The position numbers and the translations under genes are program-made. Below are positions 44,685 to 53,626 of a DNA stretch of 64,000 nucleotides, piece after piece (within the stretch, counting starts at the first letter, position 1; every line of letters starts with the position of its first letter). The notes below the pieces were generated by a model that saw nothing but the letters and a program-made list of their open reading frames with translations, made no database searches and was not told the origin of the DNA. Source of the DNA: Streptomyces sp. SDr-06 (GTDB lineage: Bacteria; Actinomycetota; Actinomycetes; Streptomycetales; Streptomycetaceae); contig NZ_QOLA01000001.1 in NCBI RefSeq assembly GCF_003324565.1, forward strand, positions 744,001-808,000. Reading direction: 5' to 3'.

Positions 44685-47252
44685 GTGCTGAAGGCGACCC
44701 TGCGCGGCTTCCTCGCGCACAAGGGGCGGCTGCTGCTTTCGGCGCTCGCGGTGGTGCTCTCGGTGGCCTTCGTCGCCGGTTCGCTGATCTTCTCGGACAC
44801 CGTGGCGCGCACCTTCGACCGGCTCTTCGCCTCGACCTCGGCCGATGTCACGCTCTCACCGAAGAAGGAGATCGACACCGCGCTGCCGTCCGGCGAGACA
44901 CCCACCGTGCCGGCCGCGCTCGCCGCGCGCCTCGCCGGTGTCGACGGCGTCGCGGCCGCCCGCGTGGACGCCGCGGTCTCCGGCATCACCGTCGTCGACG
45001 CCCACAACAAGGCCGTGGGCCCCACCAGCGGCGGTCCCACGATCGCCACCAACTGGTACGTCACCCGGCGCAGTCCGGTGAAGCTGACGCGTGGTCACGC
45101 GCCGAGCGATCCGGGTGAGGCGCTGCTCGACCAGGACACCGCGGACAAGAAGAAGGTGCGCGTCGGCGACACCCTCACGGTGCTCGCCCGGCCCGGCTCG
45201 TTCACCGTGAAGGTGGTCGGCATCGCGACGTTCACCACCACCAACCCGGGCGCGGCGCTGGTCTTCCTGGACACGCCGACCGCCCAGGTCAAACTGCTCG
45301 GCAGGCCGGACGCGGCAACCGGCATCTCGGTGGACGCGGTCCCGGGGGTGGGCGACGACGTACTGAAGCAGCGCATCGCCGCCCAGGTGGGCGGAGCGTA
45401 CGACCTCAAGACCGCGGCCGAGCAGGCCACCTCCGACGCCGCCCGGCTCGGCGGGTTCCTCGACGTCGTCAAGTACCTCATGCTGGGCTTCGCGGGCATC
45501 GCGGTGCTCGTCGGGATCTTCCTCATCGTGAACACCTTCTCCATGCTGATCGCCCAACGCACCCGGGAACTGGGCCTGTTGAGGGCGCTCGGCGCAGACC
45601 GCGGCCAGGTGCGCCGCTCGGTGCTCCTGGAGGCGCTGCTGCTCGGCCTGGTCGGGTCCACTCTGGGACTCGCCGCCGGCGTGGGCCTGGCCGCCGGGCT
45701 CATCGCGCTGATGGGCCTGTTCGGGATGCACCTGAGCGCCGCCGAGATGGTGTTCCGCCCGCCCACCCCGGTGGCCTCGTACGCGGTGGGCGTCGGGGTG
45801 ACGTTCGTCGCGGCCTACCTGCCCGCCCGCCGGGCCGCCCGCGTCTCCCCGATGGCCGCGCTCGCGGACGCCGAAGTGGCGGGCGCGGGGCGGCCGTTGC
45901 GGGTGCGGGCCGTGGTGGGCGCGCTCGTCGGCGCGGCCGGTGCCGCGGCCCTGGCGGGCTGCGCGGCCGCCGGGAAGGCGTCGAGCGCCGCCGTGCTGCT
46001 GGGAGTCGGTCTGGTGCTCACGCTCATCGCCACGGTCGTCGCGGGCCCGCTCCTGGTGCGGCCCGTGATCAGGGTGCTCGGCAGCGGGTTCCCGAGGCTG
46101 TTCGGGCCGGTGGGCCGCATGAGCCGGCGCAACGCCCTGCGCAATCCGCGGCGCACCGGGGCCACCGCGTCCGCGCTCATGGTTGGCATCGCGCTGGTCA
46201 CCGGGCTCTCGGTCGCCAGCACCTCGATGTCCAAGTCCTTCGACCAGCAGATCGACAAGGTCCTCGGCGCGGACTTCGTCGTCCAGAGCGCCGCCTTCCA
46301 GCCGTTCCCGCCGGAGGTCACCGAGCGGGTCCGGGCCACGAAGGGCGTGGGAACCGTGGTGCGCCAGCGCTTCGCGCCGATGCGGATCACGCTGCCGGAC
46401 GGCAGGCGGGTGGACACGACGGCGTCCGGCTACGACCCGAGGCTCGACGAGGTCGCCCATCTGACGTACGCGAGCGGCGGCACGGCCCAGGCGCTCGCCG
46501 ACGGCGGCCTCGCGATGGACCGGACGTACGCGCGGGACCACGACGTGCGGCTCGGCGACTCGCTGCCCGTGCTGTTCTCCTCCGGGCAGCGGGCGCGCCT
46601 GAACGTCGCCGCCCTGACCGACATGGGCCAGGGCAGCGGCGGCTTCGCGACCGAGGGCGCCCTCTTCATGGGTCTGTCCACGCTCGAACGGTATGTGCCC
46701 GGCGGGCAGGACGCCGCCGTGTACGTGAACGCGGCCGGCGGCACCTCGACCGGCCGGCTGCGCGCCGCCCTGGAGTCGACGCTCGCCTCGTATCCGCAGG
46801 TCCAGGTGAGGAACCAGGCGGACTACAAGAAGCTGGTGCACGACCAGATCGCCGTGCTGCTGTATCTCGTGTACGCGCTGCTCGGCCTCGCGATCGTCAT
46901 CGCGGTGCTCGGCGTGGTCAACACCCTCGCCCTGTCGGTGGTCGAGCGGACCCGGGAGATCGGCCTGCTGCGGGCCATCGGGCTCTCCCGGGTGCAGCTG
47001 CGGCGGATGGTGCGGCTGGAATCCGTCGTGATCGCCGTGTTCGGCGCACTGCTCGGACTCGCCCTGGGCATGGTGTGGGGGGTGGCGGTGCAGCGGGTGC
47101 TGGCGCTCCAGGGGCTCGACGCGTTCGCCGTGCCGTGGTCAACGATCGCCGCGGTCGTGGTGGGTTCGGTGGCGGTCGGCCTGGTGGCGGCGCTGCTGCC
47201 CGCGCTGCGCGCCTCGCGGATGAACGTGCTCGCCGCCATCGCGCACGAGTAA
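44685..47252 (+). CDS. FtsX/MacB-type ABC permease
   Basis: An 855-aa permease with two FtsX-like units. Segment 1 is the N-terminal helix plus a large extracytoplasmic domain (residues about 45-260), then three helices including GILVGIFLIVNTF-like sequence. Segment 2 repeats the pattern: a helix near residue 490, a second periplasmic-type domain, then three C-terminal helices. The RTRELGLLRALGADR and RTREIGLLRAIGLSR loops are the cytoplasmic ATPase-coupling signatures, one per unit. The start is GTG 44685, seven bases after the ATPase stop, so the two form one transporter. Confidence 0.9.
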   Translation: MLKATLRGFLAHKGRLLLSALAVVLSVAFVAGSLIFSDTVARTFDRLFASTSADVTLSPKKEIDTALPSGETPTVPAALAARLAGVDGVAAARVDAAVSGITVVDAHNKAVGPTSGGPTIATNWYVTRRSPVKLTRGHAPSDPGEALLDQDTADKKKVRVGDTLTVLARPGSFTVKVVGIATFTTTNPGAALVFLDTPTAQVKLLGRPDAATGISVDAVPGVGDDVLKQRIAAQVGGAYDLKTAAEQATSDAARLGGFLDVVKYLMLGFAGIAVLVGIFLIVNTFSMLIAQRTRELGLLRALGADRGQVRRSVLLEALLLGLVGSTLGLAAGVGLAAGLIALMGLFGMHLSAAEMVFRPPTPVASYAVGVGVTFVAAYLPARRAARVSPMAALADAEVAGAGRPLRVRAVVGALVGAAGAAALAGCAAAGKASSAAVLLGVGLVLTLIATVVAGPLLVRPVIRVLGSGFPRLFGPVGRMSRRNALRNPRRTGATASALMVGIALVTGLSVASTSMSKSFDQQIDKVLGADFVVQSAAFQPFPPEVTERVRATKGVGTVVRQRFAPMRITLPDGRRVDTTASGYDPRLDEVAHLTYASGGTAQALADGGLAMDRTYARDHDVRLGDSLPVLFSSGQRARLNVAALTDMGQGSGGFATEGALFMGLSTLERYVPGGQDAAVYVNAAGGTSTGRLRAALESTLASYPQVQVRNQADYKKLVHDQIAVLLYLVYALLGLAIVIAVLGVVNTLALSVVERTREIGLLRAIGLSRVQLRRMVRLESVVIAVFGALLGLALGMVWGVAVQRVLALQGLDAFAVPWSTIAAVVVGSVAVGLVAALLPALRASRMNVLAAIAHE

Positions 47253-47276
47253 CCACCCCTCACCTCAGGAGAGCCG

Positions 47277-48161
47277 ATGTCCCGTCCGTTCCGATTCGCT
47301 GTGAACATGGTGACTCCCGCGGTGGGCGAGGAGTGGCGCAAGCGCTGCCGCCGGGCCGAGGAGCTGGGCTATGACGTGATCCAGGTGGCCGACCACCTCG
47401 GCATGCCCGCCCCCGGCCCCGCGATGGTCGCGGCGGCGTACGCGACCGAGCGGCCCCGGGTCGGGATGTTCGTGGTCAACGCGGCGTTCTGGACACCTCA
47501 GTTGCTGGCCCGCGAGATCGCCACGGTGGACGCGCTGACCGACGGCCGCCTGGAGATCGGGCTCGGGGCCGGGTACGTCCAGGAGGAGCACGAGCGGGCC
47601 GGGGTCCCCTGGCGCACTCCGGGCGGCCGGGTGGACCATCTGGCGCACACCGTGCGGGAGTTGGACCGGCTGCTGGGCGACGAGGCATACGCGCCCCGGC
47701 CCGTGCAGCGGCCCCGGCCGCCGTTGCTGATCGGAGGCAACGGGAACCGCATCTTGCGGCTGAGCGCCGAGCACGCGGACATCGCCGCCTTCACTGGTGC
47801 GCGCAAGTCCCCGCAGGACGGGACGCTGAGGATGATGACCGCCGACGGGGTCGCGGAACTGGTCGCCACCTACCAGCGGTTCGCGGCAGAGCGCACGGCC
47901 CCGGCCGAGCTCAACCTGCTGATCCAGCGCGTGGCCGTGACCGACGACCGCCGGGCCGCGGCACGCGCCGCACTGCACCAGCTCCCGTACCTCACCGAGG
48001 ACGAGATCCTCGACCTGCCGATGCTGCTGATCGGCACGGTCCGCCAACTGGCCGACCAGCTGCGCGCCCAGCGCGAGCGGTACGGCTTCTCCTACCTCAC
48101 CGTCCTGGACCCGCAGATGGAGGCGTTCGGGCCGGTGATCGAGGAACTGCGGGGAGAGTGA
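47277..48161 (+). CDS. LLM-class F420-dependent oxidoreductase
   Basis: A 294-aa luciferase-like monooxygenase-family enzyme of the actinobacterial TIGR03621 type, expected to use coenzyme F420 rather than FMN. Features are VIQVADHLGM, VDALTDGRLEIGLGAGY, PPLLIGGNG and TGARKSPQDG. The start follows TCAGGAG. It is 24 bp after the permease gene, so may be cotranscribed. Substrate unknown. Confidence 0.85.
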   Translation: MSRPFRFAVNMVTPAVGEEWRKRCRRAEELGYDVIQVADHLGMPAPGPAMVAAAYATERPRVGMFVVNAAFWTPQLLAREIATVDALTDGRLEIGLGAGYVQEEHERAGVPWRTPGGRVDHLAHTVRELDRLLGDEAYAPRPVQRPRPPLLIGGNGNRILRLSAEHADIAAFTGARKSPQDGTLRMMTADGVAELVATYQRFAAERTAPAELNLLIQRVAVTDDRRAAARAALHQLPYLTEDEILDLPMLLIGTVRQLADQLRAQRERYGFSYLTVLDPQMEAFGPVIEELRGE

Positions 48162-48248
48162 GCGGGCGGGGCGCCCGCGGACCAGGGCAGGGCGTCCGCA
48201 TGCCAAAACGGTTCGCCGCCGGCAGCGGCCCGGTGATGGGATGGCGCC

Positions 48249-48671
48249 ATGAACGACTTGCGCATCCGGCCCGCCGGGCCAGAGGACCTGGACGCGGTCC
48301 TGGGCTTCTGGAAGACGTCGGCCGAGGGCACCAGCATCAGCGACGACCGCGCCGGCGTGGAGGGCCTGGTCTCCCGTGACCCCGGCGCCCTGATCCTCGC
48401 GGAGGACGGCGGCGAACTGGTCGGCACCGTGATCGCGGGCTTCGACGGGTGGCGCTGTCATCTCTACCGCCTCGCCGTGCACCCCGGCCACCGCCGCCGG
48501 GGCGTCGGCGGGGCGCTCCTGGCCGCGGCCGAGGAGCGATTCGTCCGGCTCGGCGGGCGGCGCGCGGACGCCATGGTGCTGGTCCGCAACGAGCTCGCCC
48601 AGCGTGCCTGGCAGGCCGCGGGCTATGGGGCCGAGGAGCACTGGCGCCGCTGGGTGAAGCCGCTTGGCTGA
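48249..48671 (+). CDS. GNAT-family acetyltransferase
   Basis: A 140-aa GCN5-related N-acetyltransferase. The acetyl-CoA loop is HPGHRRRGVGGALL, preceded by LVGTVIAGFDGWRCHLYRLAV, and the C-terminal QRAWQAAGY is typical. The ribosome binding site is poor (GGGATGGCGCC). Substrate unknown; the style is like acetyltransferases acting on small amines or antibiotics. Confidence 0.85.
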   Translation: MNDLRIRPAGPEDLDAVLGFWKTSAEGTSISDDRAGVEGLVSRDPGALILAEDGGELVGTVIAGFDGWRCHLYRLAVHPGHRRRGVGGALLAAAEERFVRLGGRRADAMVLVRNELAQRAWQAAGYGAEEHWRRWVKPLG

Positions 48672-48731
48672 GCGCCCGGACCACCTTTTGCCATTGCTTT
48701 ACCATGGGTGGACCACTGCCCACCGACTGAA

Positions 48732-48830
48732 AGGTGTGAGCGTCCGCCCATGGGCGAGCCTCCCAGTACCAGTACCGCCGCGCGAGATCGCGCGCCGCAC
48801 CTCCCCCTGGCCGATCATGGGACGGAGGTG
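48732..48830 (+). promoter_or_regulatory. Structured leader of the corC-like genes
   Basis: The ribosome binding site GGAGGTG (48824-48830) is complementary to CACCTCC at 48798-48804, and CCC/GGG next to them extend the stem. AGGTG at 48732-48736 could pair with the same CACCT instead. A CGCGCG-AGAT-CGCGCG hairpin lies at 48779-48794. A 29-codon frame starts at ATG 48750 (inside the palindrome CGCCCATGGGCG) and ends in ATGA overlapping the next start. Together these suggest translational control. It is not the M-box pattern. High GC content makes chance pairings common. Confidence 0.4.
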
Positions 48831-48835
48831 ACCCG

Positions 48836-50173
48836 ATGACCGAAGTGCTCCTGCTCCTGGCGGCCGTACTGCTCTCGCTGGTCTGCGCGCTCTTCGTCGC
48901 CGCCGAGTTCTCCCTCACCACCGCCGAGCGCAGCGATCTGGAGCGGGCCGTCGAGCGCGGCGAACGCGGGGCGTCCAGCGCCCTCAAGGCCGTACGCAGC
49001 CTCACCTTCCAGCTGTCCGGCGCCCAGCTCGGCATCACCGTCACCGGCCTCGTCATCGGCATGATCGCCAAACCGTCGATCGCGTCGCTCCTGAGCGGCC
49101 CGCTCGAAGCACTCGGGCTGACCCCGACGACCGCGGGCTCGGTGGCGCTCGTGCTCGGCATGGTGATCTCCACCGTGTTCCTGATGGTCGTCGGCGAGCT
49201 GGTGCCCAAGAACTGGGCGATCTCCTCGCCGCTCGCCGTCGCCAAGGTCGTCTCGGCGCCGCAGCGCGCGTTCAGCGCGGCCTTTCGCCCGCTGATCAGC
49301 CATCTCAACACCTCGGCCAACCATCTGGTGCGCCGCTTCGGCCTGGAGCCCGCCGAGGAGCTGGCCTCCGCCCGCAGCCCGCAGGAGCTGGTCGCCCTCG
49401 CGCGGCACTCGGCCAAGGAGGGCGCTCTGGAGGCGGACACGGCGGAGCTGTTCGTGCGGACCCTCAACCTCGCCGAGCTCAACGCGGAGAACGTGATGAC
49501 GCCCCGCGTCCAGGTCACCGCGCTCGACATCCAGGCCACCGCCGAGGACGTCGCGAACGCGACCCGGGCCACCGGCCTGTCCCGCTTCCCCGTCTACCGC
49601 GGCAGCCTCGACTCGGTGGTGGGCATCGCGCACATCAAGGACGTCCTGGCCGTTCCCGCCGAGCGCAGGCGCCTGTACCCGGTGACCTCGCTGCTGCGCG
49701 AGCCGCTGCTCGTGCCCGAGACCCTCACCGTGGACCGGCTCCTGGACCAGCTGTCCGGGAAGCGCACCATGGCCGTCGTCATCGACGAGTACGGCGGCAC
49801 CGCGGGCGTCGTCACCCTTGAGGACATCGTGGAGGAGGTCGTCGGGGAGGTGCGCGACGAGCACGATCCGCACGAGACGCCGGACCTCGCCCCGGCCGGG
49901 CAGGACGCCGACGGCCGCACCCTGTACTCCGCGGACGGCGCCGCCCGTGACGACCAGCTCGCCGCCATCGGCCTGCGCGTCCCGGACGGCCCGTACGAGA
50001 CCCTCGCCGGTCTGGTGGCGACCGAACTCGGCCGGATCCCGGCGGTCGGCGACCGCGTGGAGCTGGCGGGCTGGCTCATGGACGTGGTCGACGCGTCCGG
50101 GCGGCGCGCGGCCCGCGTCCTGCTGCACGCACCCCTGAACGCCGACGGCGACGACGAGGAGGCCGGCCGATGA
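48836..50173 (+). CDS. CorC/HlyC-family (CNNM) membrane transporter, first copy
   Basis: A 445-aa protein with an N-terminal DUF21/CNNM membrane domain (four hydrophobic segments in residues 1-150), two CBS domains (about 200-330, with MTPRVQVTALD and AGVVTLEDIVEEVVGE) and a C-terminal CorC_HlyC domain (about 350-440). Relatives transport or regulate Mg2+ or Co2+ across the membrane. GGAGGTGA precedes the ATG. It overlaps the next homologous gene by ATGA, so the two are cotranslated and may form a heteromer. Confidence 0.88.
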   Translation: MTEVLLLLAAVLLSLVCALFVAAEFSLTTAERSDLERAVERGERGASSALKAVRSLTFQLSGAQLGITVTGLVIGMIAKPSIASLLSGPLEALGLTPTTAGSVALVLGMVISTVFLMVVGELVPKNWAISSPLAVAKVVSAPQRAFSAAFRPLISHLNTSANHLVRRFGLEPAEELASARSPQELVALARHSAKEGALEADTAELFVRTLNLAELNAENVMTPRVQVTALDIQATAEDVANATRATGLSRFPVYRGSLDSVVGIAHIKDVLAVPAERRRLYPVTSLLREPLLVPETLTVDRLLDQLSGKRTMAVVIDEYGGTAGVVTLEDIVEEVVGEVRDEHDPHETPDLAPAGQDADGRTLYSADGAARDDQLAAIGLRVPDGPYETLAGLVATELGRIPAVGDRVELAGWLMDVVDASGRRAARVLLHAPLNADGDDEEAGR

Positions 50174-51195
50174 TCGCGATCCAGATTCTGATCGGCCTCG
50201 CGACCCTGGTCGTGAACGCCTTCTTCGTCGGGGCCGAGTTCGCGCTGATCTCGGTACGCCGCAGCCAGATCGAGCCGCTCGCCGAGGACGGCAACCGCCG
50301 CGCCCGCAGCGTCATCTGGGGCCTGGAACACGTCTCGGCCCTCATGGCCGCGGCGCAGCTCGGCATCACCCTGTGCACCCTGGTGCTCGGTGTCGTCGCC
50401 GAACCGGCCATCGCGCACCTGGTCGAGCCGGTCTTCGACGCGGTGGGCGTGCCGGCCGGCCTCATCCATCCGGTGTCGTTCGTGCTGGCCCTGGCGATCG
50501 CCACGTATCTGCACATGCTGCTCGGCGAGATGGTGCCGAAGAACGTCGCGCTCGCCGAGCCCGCCCGCACCGCGCTGCTGCTCGGCCCGCCGCTGGTGAC
50601 ACTGGCCCGCGCGCTGCGCCCGGTGATCTTCGCGATCAACGCGTTCGCCAACGCGATCCTGAAGCTGCTCAAGGTGGACGCCAAGGACCACGTCACGGCG
50701 ACCTTCTCGGACGACGAGCTGGCCCGCCTGGTCACCGACGCGGGCGATGCCGGGCTTCTGGACGACCGGGCGGCCGAGCGCCTGCACGACGCCCTCGAAC
50801 TGGGCCGACGGCCGGTGCAGGACGTGGTCGTGCCGCTGGACAAGGTGGTGCGGGCCGCGGTCGGTACGACCCCGGAGGAGCTGGAGCGGCTCGCCGCGAG
50901 CTCCGGGTTCTCGCGCTTCCCGGTCGTCGACGAGGACAGCCGCATCCTGGGCTATCTGCACGTCAAGGACGCGCTGGACGCGGCGCCGCGCGAGGTGGCC
51001 TTCCCGGTCTCGGCCCTGCGGCCGATCGCCCGGGTGCGCGCCGCGAGCCCGCTGGACGACGTGCTGACCGCGATGCGGCGCAGCCGGACGCACCTGGCGG
51101 CGGTGCTCGGCGAGGACGGCAAGCTGGCCGGTCTGGTCACGATGGAGGACGTCCTGCGGGAGCTCGTGGGACGGCCGCCCGCGGCCACGGCCTAG
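50170..51195 (+). CDS. CorC/HlyC-family membrane transporter, second copy
   Basis: A 341-aa paralogue of the preceding protein: a DUF21 membrane domain (segments near residues 5-25, 60-85, 95-125) and paired CBS domains (about 200-335, ending VTMEDVLRELVGRPP). It lacks the C-terminal CorC_HlyC domain found in its neighbour. Tandem long-plus-short pairs of this family occur elsewhere in actinobacteria. A strong terminator follows. Confidence 0.88.
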   Translation: MIAIQILIGLATLVVNAFFVGAEFALISVRRSQIEPLAEDGNRRARSVIWGLEHVSALMAAAQLGITLCTLVLGVVAEPAIAHLVEPVFDAVGVPAGLIHPVSFVLALAIATYLHMLLGEMVPKNVALAEPARTALLLGPPLVTLARALRPVIFAINAFANAILKLLKVDAKDHVTATFSDDELARLVTDAGDAGLLDDRAAERLHDALELGRRPVQDVVVPLDKVVRAAVGTTPEELERLAASSGFSRFPVVDEDSRILGYLHVKDALDAAPREVAFPVSALRPIARVRAASPLDDVLTAMRRSRTHLAAVLGEDGKLAGLVTMEDVLRELVGRPPAATA

Positions 51196-51200
51196 AGAAC

Positions 51201-51233
51201 GCCCGAGCGCCGGGGCGAGCCCGGCGCTCGGGC
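51201..51233. terminator. Strong bidirectional terminator
   Basis: A perfect 14-bp stem (GCCCGAGCGCCGGG and its complement) with a 5-base loop, between the convergent corC-like and holin-like genes. Confidence 0.8.
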
Positions 51234-51249
51234 GCCCCTCGGCCCCGCT

Positions 51250-51504
51250 TCACAGGACGGGGTTGGCGGGGTGGCTCGGATTCGGGCTCTCGGTGAGGCC
51301 CGGCCCCGGCTGCCCCAGCTGCGAGGTGCCGACCGCCATCAGCACGGCGAGCACCGCGGCCATGCCCGCGGTGGCGAACGCCGCGGTCCAGTGCACGTCG
51401 AGGAGATTGGTCGCCCCGGCCGTCAGGACGGCGGCGAGTGCCTGGGCGAAGGTCCGGACGGCACGCTCGGCGGTGGCCTTCCAGAAGGCAGCGGTGAACA
51501 ACAT
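51250..51504 (-). CDS. Phage r1t-type holin-like protein, orphan
   Basis: An 84-aa protein matching the small holin family seen in actinobacterial phages and genomes: MLFTAAFWKATAERAVRTF, a hydrophobic run (AQALAAVLTAGATNLL), a WTAAF linker, and a second hydrophobic run (AGMAAVLAVLMAVGTSQL) before a Pro/Asn tail. Holins form lesions that release a lysin. No lysin or other phage gene is near. The ribosome binding site is weak. It may be a domesticated phage remnant used for protein release or cell death. Confidence 0.7.
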   Translation of the reverse strand: MLFTAAFWKATAERAVRTFAQALAAVLTAGATNLLDVHWTAAFATAGMAAVLAVLMAVGTSQLGQPGPGLTESPNPSHPANPVL

Positions 51505-51706
51505 CGCACGCTCGCTCTCTCACGGGCCGGTCCCGGCCGGGGCCCCGGACATGTTGATGTGTTCCTGGCATACCGCGGAACGGGCCCCACCGACAGGGGC
51601 CGAGCAGCGTCTTCGACACGGCCGCCGCCGTCTCGCACCCCCGGCCGGGCGGCCCCTGCCGGTCCCCGCGGGATCACCGCCCGGGGCACCCCTGGCTACC
51701 GCGCGG

Positions 51707-51712
51707 TACGAT
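51707..51712 (+). promoter_or_regulatory. Putative -10 box, short leader
   Basis: TACGAT sits nine bases before the ATG at 51722 with no Shine-Dalgarno site, so the SGNH hydrolase transcript is probably leaderless or nearly so. Confidence 0.4.
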
Positions 51713-51721
51713 CGCTCCGCC

Positions 51722-52564
51722 ATGGAGATGAATGCCTCATACACCAGCTTCGCCGCGATCGGGGACTCCTTCACGGAGGGCATGTCCGACCGGCTTCCCG
51801 ACGGGTCCTACCGGGGCTGGGCCGATGTGCTCGCCGCCCGTCTCGCGGCCCGCACGCCCGGTTTCCGGTACGCGAACCTCGCCGTGCGCGGCAAGCTCAT
51901 CGGGCAGATCGTCGAGGAGCAGGTGGCCGCCGCGGCGGCGCTGCGCCCCGACGTCATCACCCTGGTCGGCGGCCTCAACGACACGCTGCGACCCAAGTGC
52001 GACATGGGCCGGGTCCGCGGCCTGCTGACCGAGGCGGTCGAGCAACTGGCCCCGTCCTGCAAGCAGTTGGTCCTGATGCGCAGCCCCGGGCGCAACGGCC
52101 CGGTGATGCAGCGCTTCCGTCCGCGCATGGAGGAGCTCTTCTCCCACGTCGACGAACTCGCCGCCCGGCACGGCGCGTTGGTCGTCGATCTGTACGGCGC
52201 CCCCGCCCTCGGCGACCCCCGGCTGTGGGACGTGGACCGGCTGCACCTGACGGCGGAGGGGCACCGCCGGGTGGCCGAGGCCGTCTGGCAGGCGCTCGGC
52301 CTCGACCCCGAGGACGACTGGCGCTCGCCGCTGCCGCCCGCCGTCCTGCCCGGCTGGACCGCCCGCCGCACCGCCGACCTCAGCTTCGCCCGCCAGCACC
52401 TGGTGCCGTGGATAGGACGCCGGGTGACCGGACGCTCCTCCGGAGACGGGCGGAGCGGGGCCCACTTCAGCGCCGAGGAGGGCCGGGCGTTCTGGGTCAC
52501 GCCACCGGCGGGCGCGGTGGGCCCGGTGTCCGACTGGGTGCGGGTCGAGGACGCCGAGGACTGA
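51722..52564 (+). CDS. SGNH/GDSL-family hydrolase
   Basis: A 280-aa cytoplasmic esterase/lipase-like enzyme of the SGNH superfamily. Block I holds the nucleophile in AIGDSFTEG. Block III is VGGLNDTLRP, and block V DRLHLTAEGHR carries the Asp and His. The C-terminal 60 residues beyond the core are less conserved. The ATG at 51722 follows a likely -10 box directly. Substrate unknown. Confidence 0.87.
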   Translation: MEMNASYTSFAAIGDSFTEGMSDRLPDGSYRGWADVLAARLAARTPGFRYANLAVRGKLIGQIVEEQVAAAAALRPDVITLVGGLNDTLRPKCDMGRVRGLLTEAVEQLAPSCKQLVLMRSPGRNGPVMQRFRPRMEELFSHVDELAARHGALVVDLYGAPALGDPRLWDVDRLHLTAEGHRRVAEAVWQALGLDPEDDWRSPLPPAVLPGWTARRTADLSFARQHLVPWIGRRVTGRSSGDGRSGAHFSAEEGRAFWVTPPAGAVGPVSDWVRVEDAED

Positions 52565-52648
52565 GCCCGGCACCCAAGGGAGTTGACGTGACGTCAACTT
52601 CACTCAGCAGTAAGGACATTGAAGGACCATCCCGACCCGGACGAGCCG

Positions 52649-53371
52649 TCAGGCGGCCGGGCTCGGCTCCGGCACCCGGGCTCCGAGGAACCGCGTGGTG
52701 CGGCGGAGCCGGAAGCCCAGCGACTCGTAGAGCCTGATGGCGCCGGTGTTGGCGGCCGCGGTGTGCAGGAACGGGGTCTCGCCGCGCTCCCTGATGCCCG
52801 CGGCGACCGCGCGGACCAGCCGGGAGCCGAGCCCCTGGCCGCGGAAGGCGTCGTCCGTGCAGACCGCGCTGATCTCGGTCCAGCCCGGCGGGTGCAGCCG
52901 CTCGCCCGCCATCGCGATCAGGCGGCCGTCGCGCCGGATGCCGAGGTAGGTGCCGAGTTCGACGGTGCGGGGCAGGAACGGCCCGGGCCGGGTGCGTTCC
53001 ACCAGGGCGAGCATGTCGGGCACGTCGTCCGCGCCGAGCGGTATCGCCTCCTCGTCGGGCCGGGCGTCCACGCCCTCGTCGACGAGCTGGACCCCCGCCA
53101 CGTCGAAGGTGACCTCCCAGCCCTCGGGCGGCGCGACGCGCACGCCCGGGAGCGCCACCTCCGCGCCGGGCCCCACGAGCGCGGCGAGGTCCGCCCAGTC
53201 GGCGACGTCCGTGTCCTCGGGCAGCCCGAGCCAGGGCGAGACATCGGTCCGGTAGCGCAGGACTCTTCCGCGCGACTCCGCGAATCGCGCGTGCGGCCCG
53301 GTGAGCGAGGCGTATGCGGGGTTGTCCAGCGGATGCGCCGGGATCTCGGTGCGTACGGACGCGTGGGGCAT
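52649..53371 (-). CDS. GNAT-family acetyltransferase, FR47-like
   Basis: A 240-aa protein. The C-terminal half is a GNAT domain with the CoA loop CTDDAFRGQGLGSRLVRAV and the LYESLGF motif. The N-terminal 110 residues form a second, degenerate acetyltransferase-like lobe. GAGGAG precedes the ATG at 53371. It is convergent with the SGNH gene and divergent from def. Substrate unknown. Confidence 0.85.
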   Translation of the reverse strand: MPHASVRTEIPAHPLDNPAYASLTGPHARFAESRGRVLRYRTDVSPWLGLPEDTDVADWADLAALVGPGAEVALPGVRVAPPEGWEVTFDVAGVQLVDEGVDARPDEEAIPLGADDVPDMLALVERTRPGPFLPRTVELGTYLGIRRDGRLIAMAGERLHPPGWTEISAVCTDDAFRGQGLGSRLVRAVAAGIRERGETPFLHTAAANTGAIRLYESLGFRLRRTTRFLGARVPEPSPAA

Positions 53372-53626
53372 GGTCTCCTCGCTCGGATGGGGCGACGCCG
53401 GTGGGGCGGCGTCGGTACTGCGGTGCTTGACGGGGACGCTTGACGGAGGCGGGCGCGTCCCCCTGCTCCGTGGAGTCGGCCGGCCGCCGCGTGCACCGCG
53501 CGGCGGGCGGTGCACCGTTACAGGAAAGATCCGATTCCGGCCGCGCATTCCCGAAGGCCGGATTGTTCACACGGCGGACATGAACCCGGGCGCCCGCCGG
53601 GTGATCGTTCTTGGCATGCTGTGCGC

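Noticed and set aside
48672..48835. Mg2+ riboswitch (M-box) before the corC-like genes
   Set aside because: The conserved M-box core blocks are not present. Only the SD-sequestering fold is supported.
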